Source of the DNA: Shinisaurus crocodilurus
Lineage: Eukaryota; Chordata; Lepidosauria; Squamata; Shinisauridae
Direction of reading: 5' to 3'
DNA length: 64,000 nt
Assembly (NCBI GenBank): GCA_021292165.1
Contig: CM037879.1
Location: forward strand, 286,414,272-286,478,271
Below, piece by piece: positions 29,164 to 39,666 of the stretch. A program made the position numbers and the translations under genes. Under the pieces are notes generated by a model. That model was not told where the DNA came from and did no database searches. It saw only the letters and a program-made list of their open reading frames with translations. Position 1 is the first letter of the stretch. Each line of letters opens with the position of its first letter.

Positions 29164-30160
29164 GGATTGCACTAGTACCAAAAATGATCCACTCTCTGTC
29201 CCACCTAGGCCAGTCTGACTCAGGGAGATGCTTAGCATTTTGCCTGCACATGGTTGTGTGGTGTGGAGTTGGTGTAGATTTCCTTTCCCTGAGAATATTC
29301 CTTAAAAATATATATTTACATGAAAGTTTCTAGTCCTTATGACTGAAGTCCATTAAAAAAAAAAAACAGCAACCAGGTGGGCAAAACCACAGATGTCTGT
29401 TGAGTAGATGGGTCAAAGCATGAGGCTCTAGTGCCCTTTTCTCTTTCCATGGATAGCAAAAACTAGGATAGGTAGATTTGTATAATTGTATACAGACTGC
29501 AGCATCTGCACACAAAATCTGAATTTACTGTAGAGTATGTACATGGCTCCCTATCAGAGGGGCAGAGCGGTCTGTTTGATTCATAAGGATCGTATTGTCC
29601 AGTGCCCCACCGTCTTTTTTGTGAAGCTAGGCCTTCTGTTAAGGTTGCCTGGGTGTCATTGTTCAGGAGAAATGACCTACTTTTTGTTTTATCTGCCTCC
29701 TCTCTGTTTGCACTGGTTTATTGGTGCTAGAAGATACTGCTAAGTGAGTTGCGTTTCTGGAATATAAATTAGCTGCGATTCGCAGTCCCCCTTCCCGGAC
29801 CGAGTGCGAGAGCTGAGTCTTCTCTCATCATCCCTTGGCAATCAACAGGGGAGAGGGGGAAGCAGGAGTGGAAAAGAAGACGCAGCCTTGCTGGTTTCTC
29901 GGAGAGCAGCGGCTGCAAATTGACACAGAGGGAGATGCCATCCAGACAGTCAACCGCAGATGGATAGAATGTGCAGATCCGAGAGCTGTCCTACCACGTA
30001 TGTGAGATGAGGTTTGTAGACGGAGGTGGTCGAATTTGCGGGATGTATGCTTCAGGACTGGGGGTGGGGTTTGCCTTTTTTTACACAGTTCCCACATGCA
30101 AGTGACTCCCTGCGTGTACAAAATGTGCCTATCAGGGAGAAAGCTTTAGCATAGCAGCTG
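29164..30160. other. Low-repeat stretch
   Basis: No gene or named repeat. An A-run is at 29354. Nothing resembling splice-bounded exons. Confidence 0.4.
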
Positions 30161-30167
30161 TCCCGCT

Positions 30168-30405
30168 GATTTATTTATTTATTATATTTATACCCCGCCT
30201 TTTTTCCTGCAAGGAACCCAAGGCGGCTTACATAGTCCTCCTCCTCCTCTCCTTTTTATCCTCACAACAACCCTGTGAGGTAGGCTAGGCTGAGAGTCAG
30301 TGGCTGGCCCAAAGTCACCCAGTGAGCTTCAAGTTCAAGTAGGGACTGGAACCCGGATCTCCAGAGTCCCAGTCCAACACTCTCACCACTACGCCACACT
30401 GGCTC
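30168..30405 (-). repeat. MIR-like tRNA SINE
   Basis: TTTATTTATTATATTTATAC tail, CCCAAGGCGGCTTACATAG, CAACCCTGTGAGGTAGGC, GGAACCCGGATCTCC and GCCACACTGGCTCTC head, in reverse. Confidence 0.9.
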
Positions 30406-30499
30406 TCCTTTGCTGTATGCAAGAAATGTCACAAAACGTACCCACTGCTACCTGAGTCCGAAGTGCTACAGGCCAGAGTTCTACCACCTCCCCCTGCAG

Positions 30500-30815
30500 A
30501 ACGCGTCGTCAGGCCCGAGGAAGCTGTCAGAGGCGAGGAAGGAGTTGGGCCAGGGAGCTCATGAAAAGAACAGCAGATGGATGGTTTCCCCAATTTATTA
30601 TATTGGGAGTTACAACCTGGGGACCAGGCTAGGGGGGTCACACCTAAGAAACACACCAGAGCTGGGAAGGCTATTGTTGCACAGGCAAGGTCCTGACCCA
30701 CACAGGAAGCCTTTTTATAGCCCTTCCTGTCCAGGAGGGCCCAATGGCCAGCCTGGGTGGGCGGAGCCAGTCTGGTAGCTGACCACATGGGGCGGCGGCA
30801 CACAAAATGGATGTT
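30500..30815 (-). repeat. LTR-like element
   Basis: In reverse it reads GGCTGGCCATTGGGCCCTCC, then a TATA box (GGGCTATAAAAAGGC at about 30715) and an AATAAA (about 30598). This is the U3-TATA-R-polyA order of an LTR. TCAGGCCCGAGG lies at the 30508 edge. Termini not certain. Confidence 0.5.
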
Positions 30816-30921
30816 CTTGGTCAGGAGGCCGGTGCCTCAGCCGCAGGGCCTCCAGTTTCTCTCCAAACTACAATCCCCAGAATTCCTCCTATGAAGCTGC
30901 CTTAAACTCAGGACTTATTCA

Positions 30922-31097
30922 TAGAATTCATAGGTCATAGAGTTGGAAGCGGCCTACAAGGCCCTCGAGTCCAACCCCCTGCTCAATGCAGGAAACTAGA
31001 GGAGGGGTCTCCCATCCAAGTAATCACCAGGCCTGACCCTGCTTAGCTTTCCACACTCAGACAAGCTGAGCCAGCGTGAGCCACAGGCCTGTTTTGA
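30922..31097 (-). repeat. 5S/CR1 SINE, full length
   Basis: In reverse: TTCATAGGTCATAGAGTTGG tail, CTCGAGTCCAACCCCCTGCT, GGTCTCCCATCCAAGTAATC (box C), CCTGACCCTGCTTAGCTTTC (box A), GAGCCACAGGCCTG head. Confidence 0.9.
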
Positions 31098-31098
31098 T

Positions 31099-31245
31099 CC
31101 ATCTAGCCCAGGATTTACTCTCCCGGGCAGCAGCTCCACTAGCGCACAAACAGTGGAGGACGCCTGGTGACTGAGAGTCTTTTAACTAAAAATACCTGGG
31201 GCCTCGTGCATGCAAAGCGTGTGTTCTGCCACTGAGTTATGGGGC
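31099..31245 (-). repeat. tRNA-Ala-derived SINE
   Basis: CATCTAGCCCAGGATTTACT, CTCGTGCATGCAAAGCGTG (anticodon arm) and CTGCCACTGAGTTATGGGGC (A box) in reverse. It directly follows a 5S SINE. Confidence 0.75.
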
Positions 31246-31511
31246 ATATGGGGAGAAACCATGACAGTTAAAGCACGGTAGGTTCAATTCCTTTCCCGGC
31301 ACCTCCTGACACGTCTCCAAATGTTCTAGGGCACACATGGAGATGGCTGTCAATCATTTCTTCCAAACATCTGGAACCTATCTCCAATCCCAGAGATGCT
31401 TTAGCAAAATGTGGCAGTTTACAGAGATTCCATTCAGACTGTAGCCTGCGCTGTTCAGAGAGGCTGCCTCGATGTGGCACAATGTCATTGTCATGCACCA
31501 GCCCTAGTGAG
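31246..31511. other. Stretch without a recognisable gene
   Basis: Unassigned. Confidence 0.4.
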
Positions 31512-31519
31512 CTACCTAG

Positions 31520-31685
31520 CAGGGCCGGTGCAAGGCAGTTTGGTGCCCTAGGCAAGATCAGATATTTAGCGCCCCCCCTCTTCCCACTTGAGCCCTCCCT
31601 CCCTCCAGCCCTATGCTCCTGGCACCCCCTTTAGCCCGGCGCCCTAGACAGCCGCCTAGTTGGCCTAATGGTAGCACCGGCCCTG
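31520..31685. mobile_element. hAT element with perfect TSD
   Basis: CAGGGCCGGTGCAAGG ... GGTAGCACCGGCCCTG, flanked by CTACCTAG on both sides (31512-31519, 31686-31693). 166 bp. Internal arms GGTGCCCTAGGCA / GCGCCCTAGACAG. Confidence 0.94.
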
Positions 31686-31693
31686 CTACCTAG

Positions 31694-32264
31694 GACTACC
31701 GGCATATCAGCTTTGGAGCCTTCTTCAAGTACAAAAGCGAATATGGGAGTGTGACATCTCCCGCTGTGATTGGCAGGTAGTAAAAGCCTTGGGATTGACC
31801 AAGACACGCACGCACGCACCCCCCCCCTGGCCTTCTGTCCTTGCCTGCTCAACACAGCAGCATCTTTGAGGGATGCACACAGTTCCCCCTTTCCCCACAT
31901 CTGAATTTTTTTAAAATCGCAAGTTCTCCCTGTCCTGTATATGAAGAAAATTGTGAATTTTGGTAAATCCTTATTTTTTTAAAATGATGCAATTCTTCTC
32001 ACCCATTTGCACCGGCCAAATCCAATCGGTACAGCTATTCCCAGCACGGAGAGGAGGACCATGATGGACCTGCCTGCCATGTGGTTGTTAAAGATGAGGA
32101 GCTTGTCAGGGGAAAAAGAGGTAGAAGGAACCCCCTAATTCAGCACTAGCATGGCTGAATACACAGGGATTCAAACGCAGACAAAATTTGTGAATTTGAG
32201 TAAGTTCTTAGCAAAGACAAGACAAGACAAGAAAAGAGAACCAAATAAAATTCTCACCCATCCC
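31694..32264. other. Stretch without a recognisable gene
   Basis: GACAA-type short tandem at 32216-32230. Otherwise unassigned. Confidence 0.4.
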
Positions 32265-32575
32265 TGAAAACACAAGAAGACCCCTGCTGAATCAGACCAA
32301 AGGTCCATCTAGTCCAGCATTCTGTTCACACAGTGGCCAACTCAGCTGCCCACGGGAAACCCACAAGCAGGACATGAGTGCAACAGCACCCTCTTGCCCA
32401 TGCTCCCCAGCAACTGGTGCACATAGGCAGACTGCCTCTGATCCTGGAGGCAGCATATGGCCATCAGCACAAGCAGCCATTGGTAGCCTTCTCCTCCTCC
32501 ATGAATTTGTCCAATCCCCTTTCAAAGCCCTCCAAATTTGTGGCCATCACGACATCTTGTGGGAGTGAAGTATCT
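32265..32575 (-). mobile_element. CR1-like LINE (second family), 3' end with ORF2 C-terminus
   Basis: In reverse the coding end gives VVMATNLEGFERGLDKFMEE followed by the 3' UTR with GCAACAGCACCCTCTTGCCC and GTCCAGCATTCTGTTCACAC. 5'-truncated. Confidence 0.85.
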
Positions 32576-33711
32576 CCTCCACTCCCAGCTTCGGCCGCTT
32601 TCCTCAGAGCCCCTGAGCTGGTGGCACCATCCCAGTCCAGAGTTAGGTACAGCTGCCCACACAACCCCAGCTGGGCCCTGAGGTCTCCACAGAGACTCAA
32701 GGGGAGTCAAGATCATTTGAAACCAGGGGCTGGCTGCTCCATTTCCCCATGAGGCCATTCAGCACCCATCTCCTGAAAGAACAGCTATCCGTAAAACCTT
32801 GACATCCCCACCTTTCATTTCATTTCATTCCGTTCCCCGCTAAGCCTCTTTTATCTCCCTCGCTCCAAAATGCAGCGGCTCGGGTCAACTTTTACTGGTA
32901 GCAATTTAGCTGAGATGCACACTCCAGCTAATCCTCCACTTAACAAGGGAGATGAATACACACCGTTGAGGATTTTTCAACCTGTCTTCTGAACTAATGC
33001 ATGCCTTTCAGTCAAGCCAAGGAGATCAGGTTTTCCCCACGGTGGCTGTACAGAGGTTGGAACGATTTCTCCTCCCCGCTCATAATTGCCCTGTCCAGAA
33101 TTGCAACACACGATGGTACGAAATAATCTTTCACTATACATTCAAATCAGACCGAGTCACCTCAGATTTTTAATTCATCCGGGGATGGGAAATGGAAATC
33201 TTGTTGGCTTCCAAATGGAGTACGTAGTTGTAAAAGCCACGGAAACTGTTGTATTCCTCCACGTTTGAAACGGATCACTGCTGCGACCTCGTTCGAGAAG
33301 TTGCACAGAACCAATGGGCCAATTCTACACACAGGGCGGGGCGAGTTTGGGAAAGGCATGGCAGAGACCCAGGGTAGTAGAATAGACTGTACCCACATCA
33401 AACTTCGGGCGCGTGTGAACGCGTGGGGTGTGTGTGGGGAAATCACATTCTGAAATACTGCACAACATAAAGAAACTCCCTGTAAGTAAAAAAAACCAGA
33501 GTAAAGGACAGGGCTAGGCCACAAACCAGTTGTGCTTGTTTTCTATGTGCAGGAGTTAAAAATAATAATTCAGGGAGCATTGAAACATGATAACCCTGCC
33601 TGCCTGCAGTCTGAAGTGGCACATGCTACGTTCCCATTTTCGGAGTCTGTTTCCGTGCACAGATCCAGCCTAATAATTCTGGACCGAGGATTCGTCTTAA
33701 AAAGGCCAGAT
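32576..33711. other. Low-repeat stretch, candidate conserved non-coding DNA at 32840-33260 and 33530-33700
   Basis: No named repeat. Complex AT-leaning sequence such as AGCAATTTAGCTGAGATGCA and GAACTAATGCATGCC. No supported exon. Confidence 0.33.
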
Positions 33712-34080
33712 ATACATAATTATTCCAACCGTAGAGTTCGGGTTAGAATAATAGAATGTATATGGGTAAAATCCAATGTAAGTCCTACCCATTCATTCTA
33801 ATGGGTCTACTCTAAGTAGGACGTACATTGGATTTTACCCATAAAGTTGGACAGGCCCTTGAAAGCGATCTAGTCCAACCCTTTCTGATGCAAAAAAAAA
33901 AAAAAAAAAATCCACTGCTGCATCATTCCTGATAAGGAGGCCTTCTGGCCTCTGCTTTAAAGACCTCTAATGAAGGAGAGTCCAGCACCGTCTGAGGCAG
34001 CCGGATCCCCTGTCAAACAGATCATACCACCAAAAAGTTCCCCCCACCCTCCCATGCTTAGCCTCACAATCTGCAGGCTT
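33712..34080 (-). mobile_element. CR1-like LINE 3' end, split by a MITE
   Basis: 33842-34040 reads in reverse as an older CR1-type 3' region (AGTTGGACAGGCCCTTGAAA, GATCTAGTCCAACCC, AAAGACCTCTAATGAAGGAG). The terminal GAATAATAGAAT piece at 33745 lies left of a 79 bp MITE. More diverged than the 45.8 kb CR1. Confidence 0.65.
33763..33841. mobile_element. 79 bp hairpin MITE at a TA target
   Basis: TGGGTAAAATCCAATGTAAG ... TACATTGGATTTTACCCA, nearly perfect 26 bp inverted ends with TA on each side (33761-33762, 33842-33843). Suggests a mariner-type MITE. Confidence 0.85.
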
Positions 34081-34091
34081 ACCATCTAAAC

Positions 34092-34226
34092 CAGTGTTCT
34101 CCAACCTTGGGTCCCCAGATGTTTTTGGCCTACAACTCCCAGCATGCCCCAGCCAGCGTAGCTGGCTGGGGCATGCTGGGAGTTGTAGGCCAAAAACATC
34201 TGGGGACCCAAGGTTGGAGAACACTG
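34092..34226. mobile_element. hAT hairpin MITE, perfect TSD
   Basis: 135 bp, CAGTGTTCTCCAACCTTGGG ... CCCAAGGTTGGAGAACACTG, arms almost perfectly complementary. ATCTAAAC on both sides (34084-34091, 34227-34234). The cleanest member of the family. Confidence 0.96.
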
Positions 34227-34234
34227 ATCTAAAC

Positions 34235-34640
34235 GATTTGACACAAAAGGGGAGGGGGGGAGGCATTGAGGGGGGAAGAGGAAAACAAGCCATGCCAGGC
34301 ACTGGTTCTTCATTACGAAGTTCTCACGATGACTGGCTTGAATGGAAACCAGTTCAGGGAGACGAAGAGCCAAATGGAACTGGTCTCTCAGCAGAGCCGA
34401 TTGAGTGGGACCAGCTTCCCATCTCCCCCTCTGCTGTAACCACGTGGAATGAACAGGCGAGCATAAAAATAAAAAAAAAGCTGAACTTTCTCAAATTCAT
34501 TCATTTTTTTTTTATCATGTTGATCAAACATAGTTTTTCTCTCAGGTTGCCAGCAAGCCGAAGTTGAGAATCCATTTCTCTAGAATCTCCACATTTAGTG
34601 ACTTATTCTGGATTACAGAATATAATCTACATTCTATTTT
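34235..34640. other. Stretch without a recognisable gene
   Basis: Unassigned. T-run at 34507. Confidence 0.4.
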
Positions 34641-34649
34641 ATATGGTTT

Positions 34650-34757
34650 TTTGGGCTTCAACTCCCAGAAGCCCCTGCCAGCATGGCCAGTGGGTCAGGA
34701 ATGCTGGGAGTTGACGTCCAACACCTCTGGTCAGATCTACTTTCTGCCCACCCCTGC
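34650..34757. mobile_element. hAT MITE fragment (family of 42649-42790)
   Basis: GGCTTCAACTCCCAGAAGCC ... CAGGAATGCTGGGAGTTGAC ... ACTTTCTGCCCACCCCTG. The left end is missing. Confidence 0.6.
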
Positions 34758-34989
34758 TACACAACATGGACACAGTGCACGTACACAACCACTACATCCC
34801 CCTAAAACAATGTCGCACGAAGGTAGAGGGGTGGGTGGGAAAACCCACCGCTTCCACCCTTAAATATCAGCTCCTTCTTTCCCCCTCTGACCCTGATTTG
34901 CCACCAGGCCCCTTTGTTTTAGTTGGTCTCTCAGATCGTTCGAAAGCACCATCCCATCCCATGGCAATAATCCATCATGCAGAAACTTC

Positions 34990-35150
34990 CTTGTTCCCAT
35001 GACCCTAATGGTCTCATTAGTTTTAATTAGCTTGGCCACCCGATTTAGAGGTGATGTACTCTGGCGATAGCAGGAGACCTGAAATGTGTAAACAGAGACT
35101 AATTGATGCCATTAAAGTTATTGCCCGGGGATGCTTTTTTTTGAGAGAGA
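34990..35150. promoter_or_regulatory. Candidate conserved enhancer-like element
   Basis: Repeat-free and dense in homeodomain-type sites: GGTCTCATTAGTTTTAATTA, GACTAATTGATGCCATTAAA. An inference from composition and motif density only. Confidence 0.3.
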
Positions 35151-35224
35151 GACGGCGAGAGAGTCTCTTGGACTCAAACACTCCGCCATTTCCACCGCGC
35201 CTCGTCAGTCCACCTTAACCTGGA

Positions 35225-35735
35225 AAACTGCAGGTTGGTCGTCCACTGGGTAGAGTGAGCACTCATGTGCAACCAGTTCACACACGATCCACCTCAGGGG
35301 GTGCAGGAGTCTTGTTCAGGGGTGGGCCAGAGCGCCCCTACCAGGCCCACAGTGGTCCGGCTAATGTCGGGGGGGGGGCATGGCTGTGCCTCCTCCCACC
35401 TCGGGAAAAAAGGGACTTGGCCAGCAGCCACTCCTCCCGGTGCCATCTGCATTCCCGTCTTTGTGCGGCATTTGTGCCTCCGTGGGTGCTAGGCGCTGTA
35501 CAAAGGCTTACAAGGGCTGCGCTGGGGAGAGCGCCCCACTCTTCCTAGCTCGGGAGGAGCCCTGCCCCCCCGCCTCCCGCCGAGACTCACGCACTCAGAT
35601 TGGAGATCACGATGGGTATCCCCTTTGAGGGGATTCCTGCAGGGGGCAGGGCTTGGAGGCTAGAGATTCTGAACCCCTGACTTGCCTAGTGGCATGTTCG
35701 GTGCCGCTACGCCTAGGGCCTAGGCTTACTTACTG
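35225..35735. other. GC-rich stretch, no gene supported
   Basis: CpG-containing, with G-run at 35371 and several overlapping frames in all phases. CAGGGGTGGGCCAGAGCGCC resembles a hAT end. I see no coherent exon. Confidence 0.35.
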
Positions 35736-35739
35736 TGAA

Positions 35740-36060
35740 GGCATCTGAAGCACTTTTGACCACCCACCCCCCACCCAACTGTAGTCCTTGCACTAACGTC
35801 CCTAGTACCAGGACATTAAGATCAGCATCTGAGGCCCTCCACCAAATGAGGTGAGGTGAAGCAAGTGGCTGCAAGAGAGAGAGAGAGGGCCTTTTCGGTG
35901 GTGGGACCCTGCTTGTGGAATGGTCTCCCCAGAGAGGTTTGCCTGGCGCCCACATTATAGTCTTCCCAGTGTCAAGTGAAGACCTTTTTATTCCCCCAGG
36001 CATTTTAAGAACTGTTCTTTCGAGTACTCAATTCTGCTTCTGGTTTTTATTTGGAATGGT
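35740..36060 (+). mobile_element. L2-like LINE ORF2 end
   Basis: The plus-strand text from about 35875 translates to R-A-F-S-V-V-G-P-C-L-W-N-G-L-P-R-E-V, the RAFSVxAPxLWNxLPxxV block of L2-type ORF2. A decayed end and a 3' UTR follow. (GA)n at 35873-35887. Confidence 0.65.
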
Positions 36061-36069
36061 TTTTTTTTT

Positions 36070-36290
36070 AATCCTTTGCTGCTGGATTCAGAGAAAGCCA
36101 GAGAAAGAAGAGAGCTTGGGAATGGCAAGCATTGCTCAGGCAAAGTCCCAACTTGAACAGGAAGCCTTTCTATCCCTCCCTGTTGAAGGCTCCAATGTGT
36201 AGGCTGGTGGCACACCACATGGGTCCAATGTACAGCACTGTAGGCTCCCAGTTGCAGACCAGGCAGTTCCTGACAGTCTGTGCAGGGGTG
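36070..36290 (-). repeat. LTR-like repeat fragment
   Basis: GAACAGGAAGCCTTTCTATC, CCTCCCTGTTGAAGG and CACACCACATGGGTCCAATG are diverged relatives of the 30500-30815 element. Confidence 0.4.
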
Positions 36291-36297
36291 GCTGTCC

Positions 36298-36541
36298 ATT
36301 CATTCATTCATTCATTTATATCCCACCTTTTCTCCCCTTGCAAGGAACCCAAGGAAGCTTACATAATCCTCCTCCTCCTCCTCTCCATTTTATCCTCACA
36401 ACAACCCTGTGAGGTAGGTTAGGCTGAGAGTCAGGGACTGGCCCAAAGTCACCCAGTGAGCTTCATGGCCGAGCGGGGACTTGAACTCTGATCTCCCGAG
36501 TCCCTGTCCAACACTCTCACCACTAGGCCACACTGGCTCTC
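36298..36541 (-). repeat. MIR-like tRNA SINE
   Basis: CATTCATTCATTCATTTATA tail, CAAGGAACCCAAGGAAGCTT, CAACCCTGTGAGGTAGGTTA and GGCCACACTGGCTCTCT head in reverse. Confidence 0.9.
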
Positions 36542-36583
36542 TAAACTCTACACCGCACTGACTTTCTTAGGCAAGTGTTATTC

Positions 36584-37676
36584 CAGGGGAGGCTGGTGAC
36601 TCCTATTTCGGCAGGGCTGCTTTTCCAATGTACGGTAGGTTTTGTAGCTTTTATTTGGAGCTTCATAGGATCTATCCATGGTGCTCCATGATCATAGAAT
36701 CATAGAAAAGTAGAGTTGGAAGGGGCCTACAAGGCCATCGAGTCCAAGCCCCTGCTCAGTGCAGGAATCCAGGTCAAGGCATCCCTGACAGATGGCCGTC
36801 CAGCTGCACCTTGAATGCCTCCAGAGTGGGAGAGCCCACCACCTCCCTAGGTAGTTGGTTCCATTGTCTTATTGCTCTGACAGTCAGGAATTTTTTCCTG
36901 ATGTTCAGGTGGAATCTGGGTTCCAGTAACTTGAGCCCATTATTCCGTGTCCTGCAAACTGGGATGATCGAGAAGAGATCCTGGCCCTCCTCTGTGTGAC
37001 AACCCTTTAAGTACTGGAAGAGTGCGATCATATCTCCCCTCAGTCTCCTCTTCTGAAGGCTAAACATGCCCAGTTCTTTCAGTCTCTCCTCATAGGGCCT
37101 TGTTTCCAGTCCCTTTATCATCTTTGTTGCCCTCCTCTGAACCCTCTCCAGTTTGTCTACGTCCTTCTTAAAGTGTGGTGCCCAGAACTGGACGCAGTAC
37201 TCAAGATGGGGCCTAACCAGTGCCTCACTTCACGCGATTTGGAAGGTATACATCTATTAATGCAGCCCAAAATAGCATTTGCCTTCTTTGCGGCCACATC
37301 GCATTGCTGGCTCATATTCAGCTTGTGATCTACCACAATTCCAAGATCCTTCTCACTTGTAGTATTGTTGAGCCAAGTGTCCCCCATTCTGTAACTCTGC
37401 ATTTGGTTTCCTTTCCCTAGGTGCAGCACTTGGCATTGATCCCTATTAAATTTCATTCTGTTGTTTTCGGCCCAGCGCTCCAGCCTATCGAGATCGCTTT
37501 GAATTTTGTTTCTGTCTTCCGGAGTATTAGCTGTTCCACCCAACTTGTGAACCTATTTTGGGGGTAGAGTTCAGCACCATGGAAAGCTCCCATGAAGCTC
37601 CAAATAAAACCTGCAAAACCAATAATGGAAAAGGAGCCCCACGGAAACAAGGAGTCACTGGCTTCCCAACCCTGGG
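36584..37676. mobile_element. hAT foldback element, copy 3, split by a CR1
   Basis: The left arm 36584-36689 (CAGGGGAGGCTGGTGACTCC, TTTATTTGGAGCTTCATAGG) is inverted to the right arm 37550-37676 (CATGAAGCTCCAAATAAAAC, GGAGTCACTGGCTTCCC). The CR1 sits at the fold centre. Confidence 0.7.
36690..37547 (-). mobile_element. CR1 LINE 3' end with ORF2 C-terminus
   Basis: Reverse-strand homology to the 45.8 kb CR1 from NTPEDRNKIQSDLDRLERWA to the stop, then the 3' UTR and the GAATCATAGAAAAGTAGAGT end at 36700. The frame has a gap near 37230. 5'-truncated. Confidence 0.93.
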
Positions 37677-37689
37677 TGCCTTTGGATGC

Positions 37690-37757
37690 TAGCGACTGGC
37701 CTAGAAGCTTGTGTGTGCATGCAATGCATATGCTCTGTCACAGAGCTAGGGGCCTTT
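37690..37757 (-). repeat. tRNA-derived SINE fragment
   Basis: GTGTGTGCATGCAATGCATA and CTCTGTCACAGAGCTAGGGG resemble the anticodon and A-box regions of the tRNA-Ala SINE in reverse. Confidence 0.45.
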
Positions 37758-37799
37758 CTGCTCTAGAAATCCCTTTCATTTTGATGGAAACTGCTAATC

Positions 37800-38225
37800 T
37801 GCTTGGACCAACTTGTTAGTTGGGGTCCCCCTCCCCAACTCCATCTTCTAATCAGTACAAAACTCTCAGTGACTAATAAATGAAAAAAAAAAAATTCTGA
37901 ACAGGAAGTTCTTGATCTTCCACACAAAATGAATTTTTAATTGACTTTCATAAGGATCATCCCTGGGGCCAATTTCAGCCTTTTTAAAGGGGAAAAAAAA
38001 AAGAAATAAAAGGGGGAAATTAATTTAATAAAATAAAGGGCAATTATTAATGAAGACTCAGGAACTCATTGTTCCAATGAAAGGTGGTGGATTGTCTTTG
38101 TGTATCTTGTCAGCTCATAAAAGAGGATGTCTGGCTATGTTAAATCCTTGCACAAAGTATGTTTGCGTAATTCAGCTCCCAGAAAAGCTGAAGAGAACGG
38201 CTTTCGTTCATGAATTGCCACCTTG
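37800..38225. promoter_or_regulatory. Candidate conserved non-coding element
   Basis: A repeat-free, very AT-rich island (AATGAATTTTTAATTGACTT, AAATTAATTTAATAAAATAA, GGGCAATTATTAATGAAGAC). No coding frame with structure. Function is inferred. Confidence 0.3.
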
Positions 38226-38283
38226 TAGATCCTATGGAAACAGAATCGCCTGCTGTGCCTAGGATTGCCAACCCACCAGAGGA

Positions 38284-38533
38284 AAACATTGATTGATTGA
38301 TTGATTATATTTATACCCCGCCTTTTTTCCCTGCAAGGAACCCAAGGCGGCTTACATACTCCCCCTCCTCCTCTCCATGTTATCCTCACAACAACCCTGT
38401 GAGGTAGGTTAGGCTGAGAGTCAAGTGACTGGCCCAAAGTCACCCAGTGAGTTTCATGGCCGAGCGGGGACTAGAACCCGGATCTCCCGAGTCCCAGCCC
38501 AACACTCTCACCACTACGCCACACTGGCTCTCG
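38284..38533 (-). repeat. MIR-like tRNA SINE
   Basis: GATTGATTGATTATATTTAT tail, CAAGGAACCCAAGGCGGCTT, CCTGTGAGGTAGGTTAGGCT and ACGCCACACTGGCTCTCG head in reverse. Confidence 0.92.
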
Positions 38534-38559
38534 ATTGAGCGGCCTGCTCTTGTTTTCTT

Positions 38560-38936
38560 TAGTGCCACCTCCAGGTTTTTGAGGGCCCCTGGGTAAGACA
38601 CCCCCCACGAGCCCCCTCCCTCAGTGAGTTCTACCGTCTCACACCACGATAGTCAACAGCTGCTCTCTCTCGCTCCTCCTCCTCTTCCTCGTAATTGTTC
38701 CCACTTGCTTGCTCGCCAGGCACACAGCCAGGGAGCGAGCAAGCAGGCCGCGGCATCTCCCGCTCCTCTTTCTCACCACCGCCGTTGTCTGGGCCAGGGC
38801 GAGAGGCAGGTGAAGAAGCAGGTTGCAATGGTGAGGAGGAGGAGCAACTCCCGGGGACTCTTGTCAGTGGGGCCCTGCTGGGGTGTGGGCCCTCGGCAGG
38901 TGTCCAAACATGCCTACCCTTGACGCCGGCCCTGTG
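38560..38936. mobile_element. hAT element (family of 44950-45268)
   Basis: Left end near AGTGCCACCTCCAGGTTTTT, right end CTTGACGCCGGCCCTG. Shares GCCAGGGAGCGAGC and GGCATCTCCCGCTCC blocks with 44950-45268. No convincing duplication. Confidence 0.65.
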
Positions 38937-39208
38937 TGTCTTTAAAAGCAACCTGATGTGTGCAGCGATCAGGACTTGAAGGAAGCCAGCCGTTGTGGAG
39001 TTGTATCTTATCACCTGCTGCTAATGGGGTGCGCTGGAAGCCCTTTGATTCCCGTTGCTGCCACAAGGAGCACCCAGTACGTGCTCGTGGATGGGAAACG
39101 GAAGGGGCAGCTGTGACAGACGGTGACGGCGAGATGGTGCCCGAGGGAGCTCATTGCGACCTGGCCCTGTGTTTTGGCATTTCGGCTCAGCTCACAATGG
39201 TACAACGC
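38937..39208. other. Stretch without a recognisable gene
   Basis: Unassigned. Confidence 0.4.
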
Positions 39209-39277
39209 CTAGCTGGCTGGGGCATGCTGGGAGTTGTAGGCCAAAAACATCTGGGGACCCAAGGTTGGAGAACACTG
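39209..39277. mobile_element. hAT hairpin MITE, right half only
   Basis: TAGCTGGCTGGGGCATGCTG ... CCAAGGTTGGAGAACACTG. It begins exactly at the fold centre, so the left arm was lost at the hairpin tip. Confidence 0.88.
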
Positions 39278-39362
39278 CTTTAGAGCATATGTAAATTAGC
39301 ATATGCAGATTTATCCCTTTTTTTAATCCTGTAGGCCTGAGCCCCAGATCAGGGGAAAAGAT

Positions 39363-39398
<36 letters not shown>
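39363..39398. repeat. (CA)n microsatellite
   Basis: About 18 CA units. A second short tandem, (GAAA)n, is at 39549-39573. The rest of 39278-39666 holds no gene I can support. Confidence 0.95.
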
Positions 39399-39401
<3 letters not shown>

Positions 39402-39666
39402 GGGAGAAAAGTCTCTTGGGAGTAATTTTGACCAGGAAAACCTCCTGTTGGGGAAGGTTTGAGCATCCCCTGCCCCCGGTTCCCTGTGCCTCTTCTCCCT
39501 TAAAATTTGGAGCTCTACAGGACTGCAGCAAAGTCTTTTTTTTAAAAAAGAAAGAAAGAAAGAAAGAAAGAAGTGTCAGGAAGAGGCACTCCTCATTGAT
39601 TTTGGCTCTTTGGTACAGATAAAAAGAAAGCAAATCTGCAGGATGCTAGGTTGTTGAGGTCATGAC

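Noticed and set aside
30410..30803. Overlapping frames of about 120 codons on both strands
   Set aside because: They fall in an LTR-like repeat with relatives at 10524 and 36070, and no domain is visible.
35255..35628. GC-rich overlapping frames as an exon or CpG-island promoter
   Set aside because: Frames are open in all three phases because the sequence is GC-rich. No splice sites, domain or core promoter could be supported.
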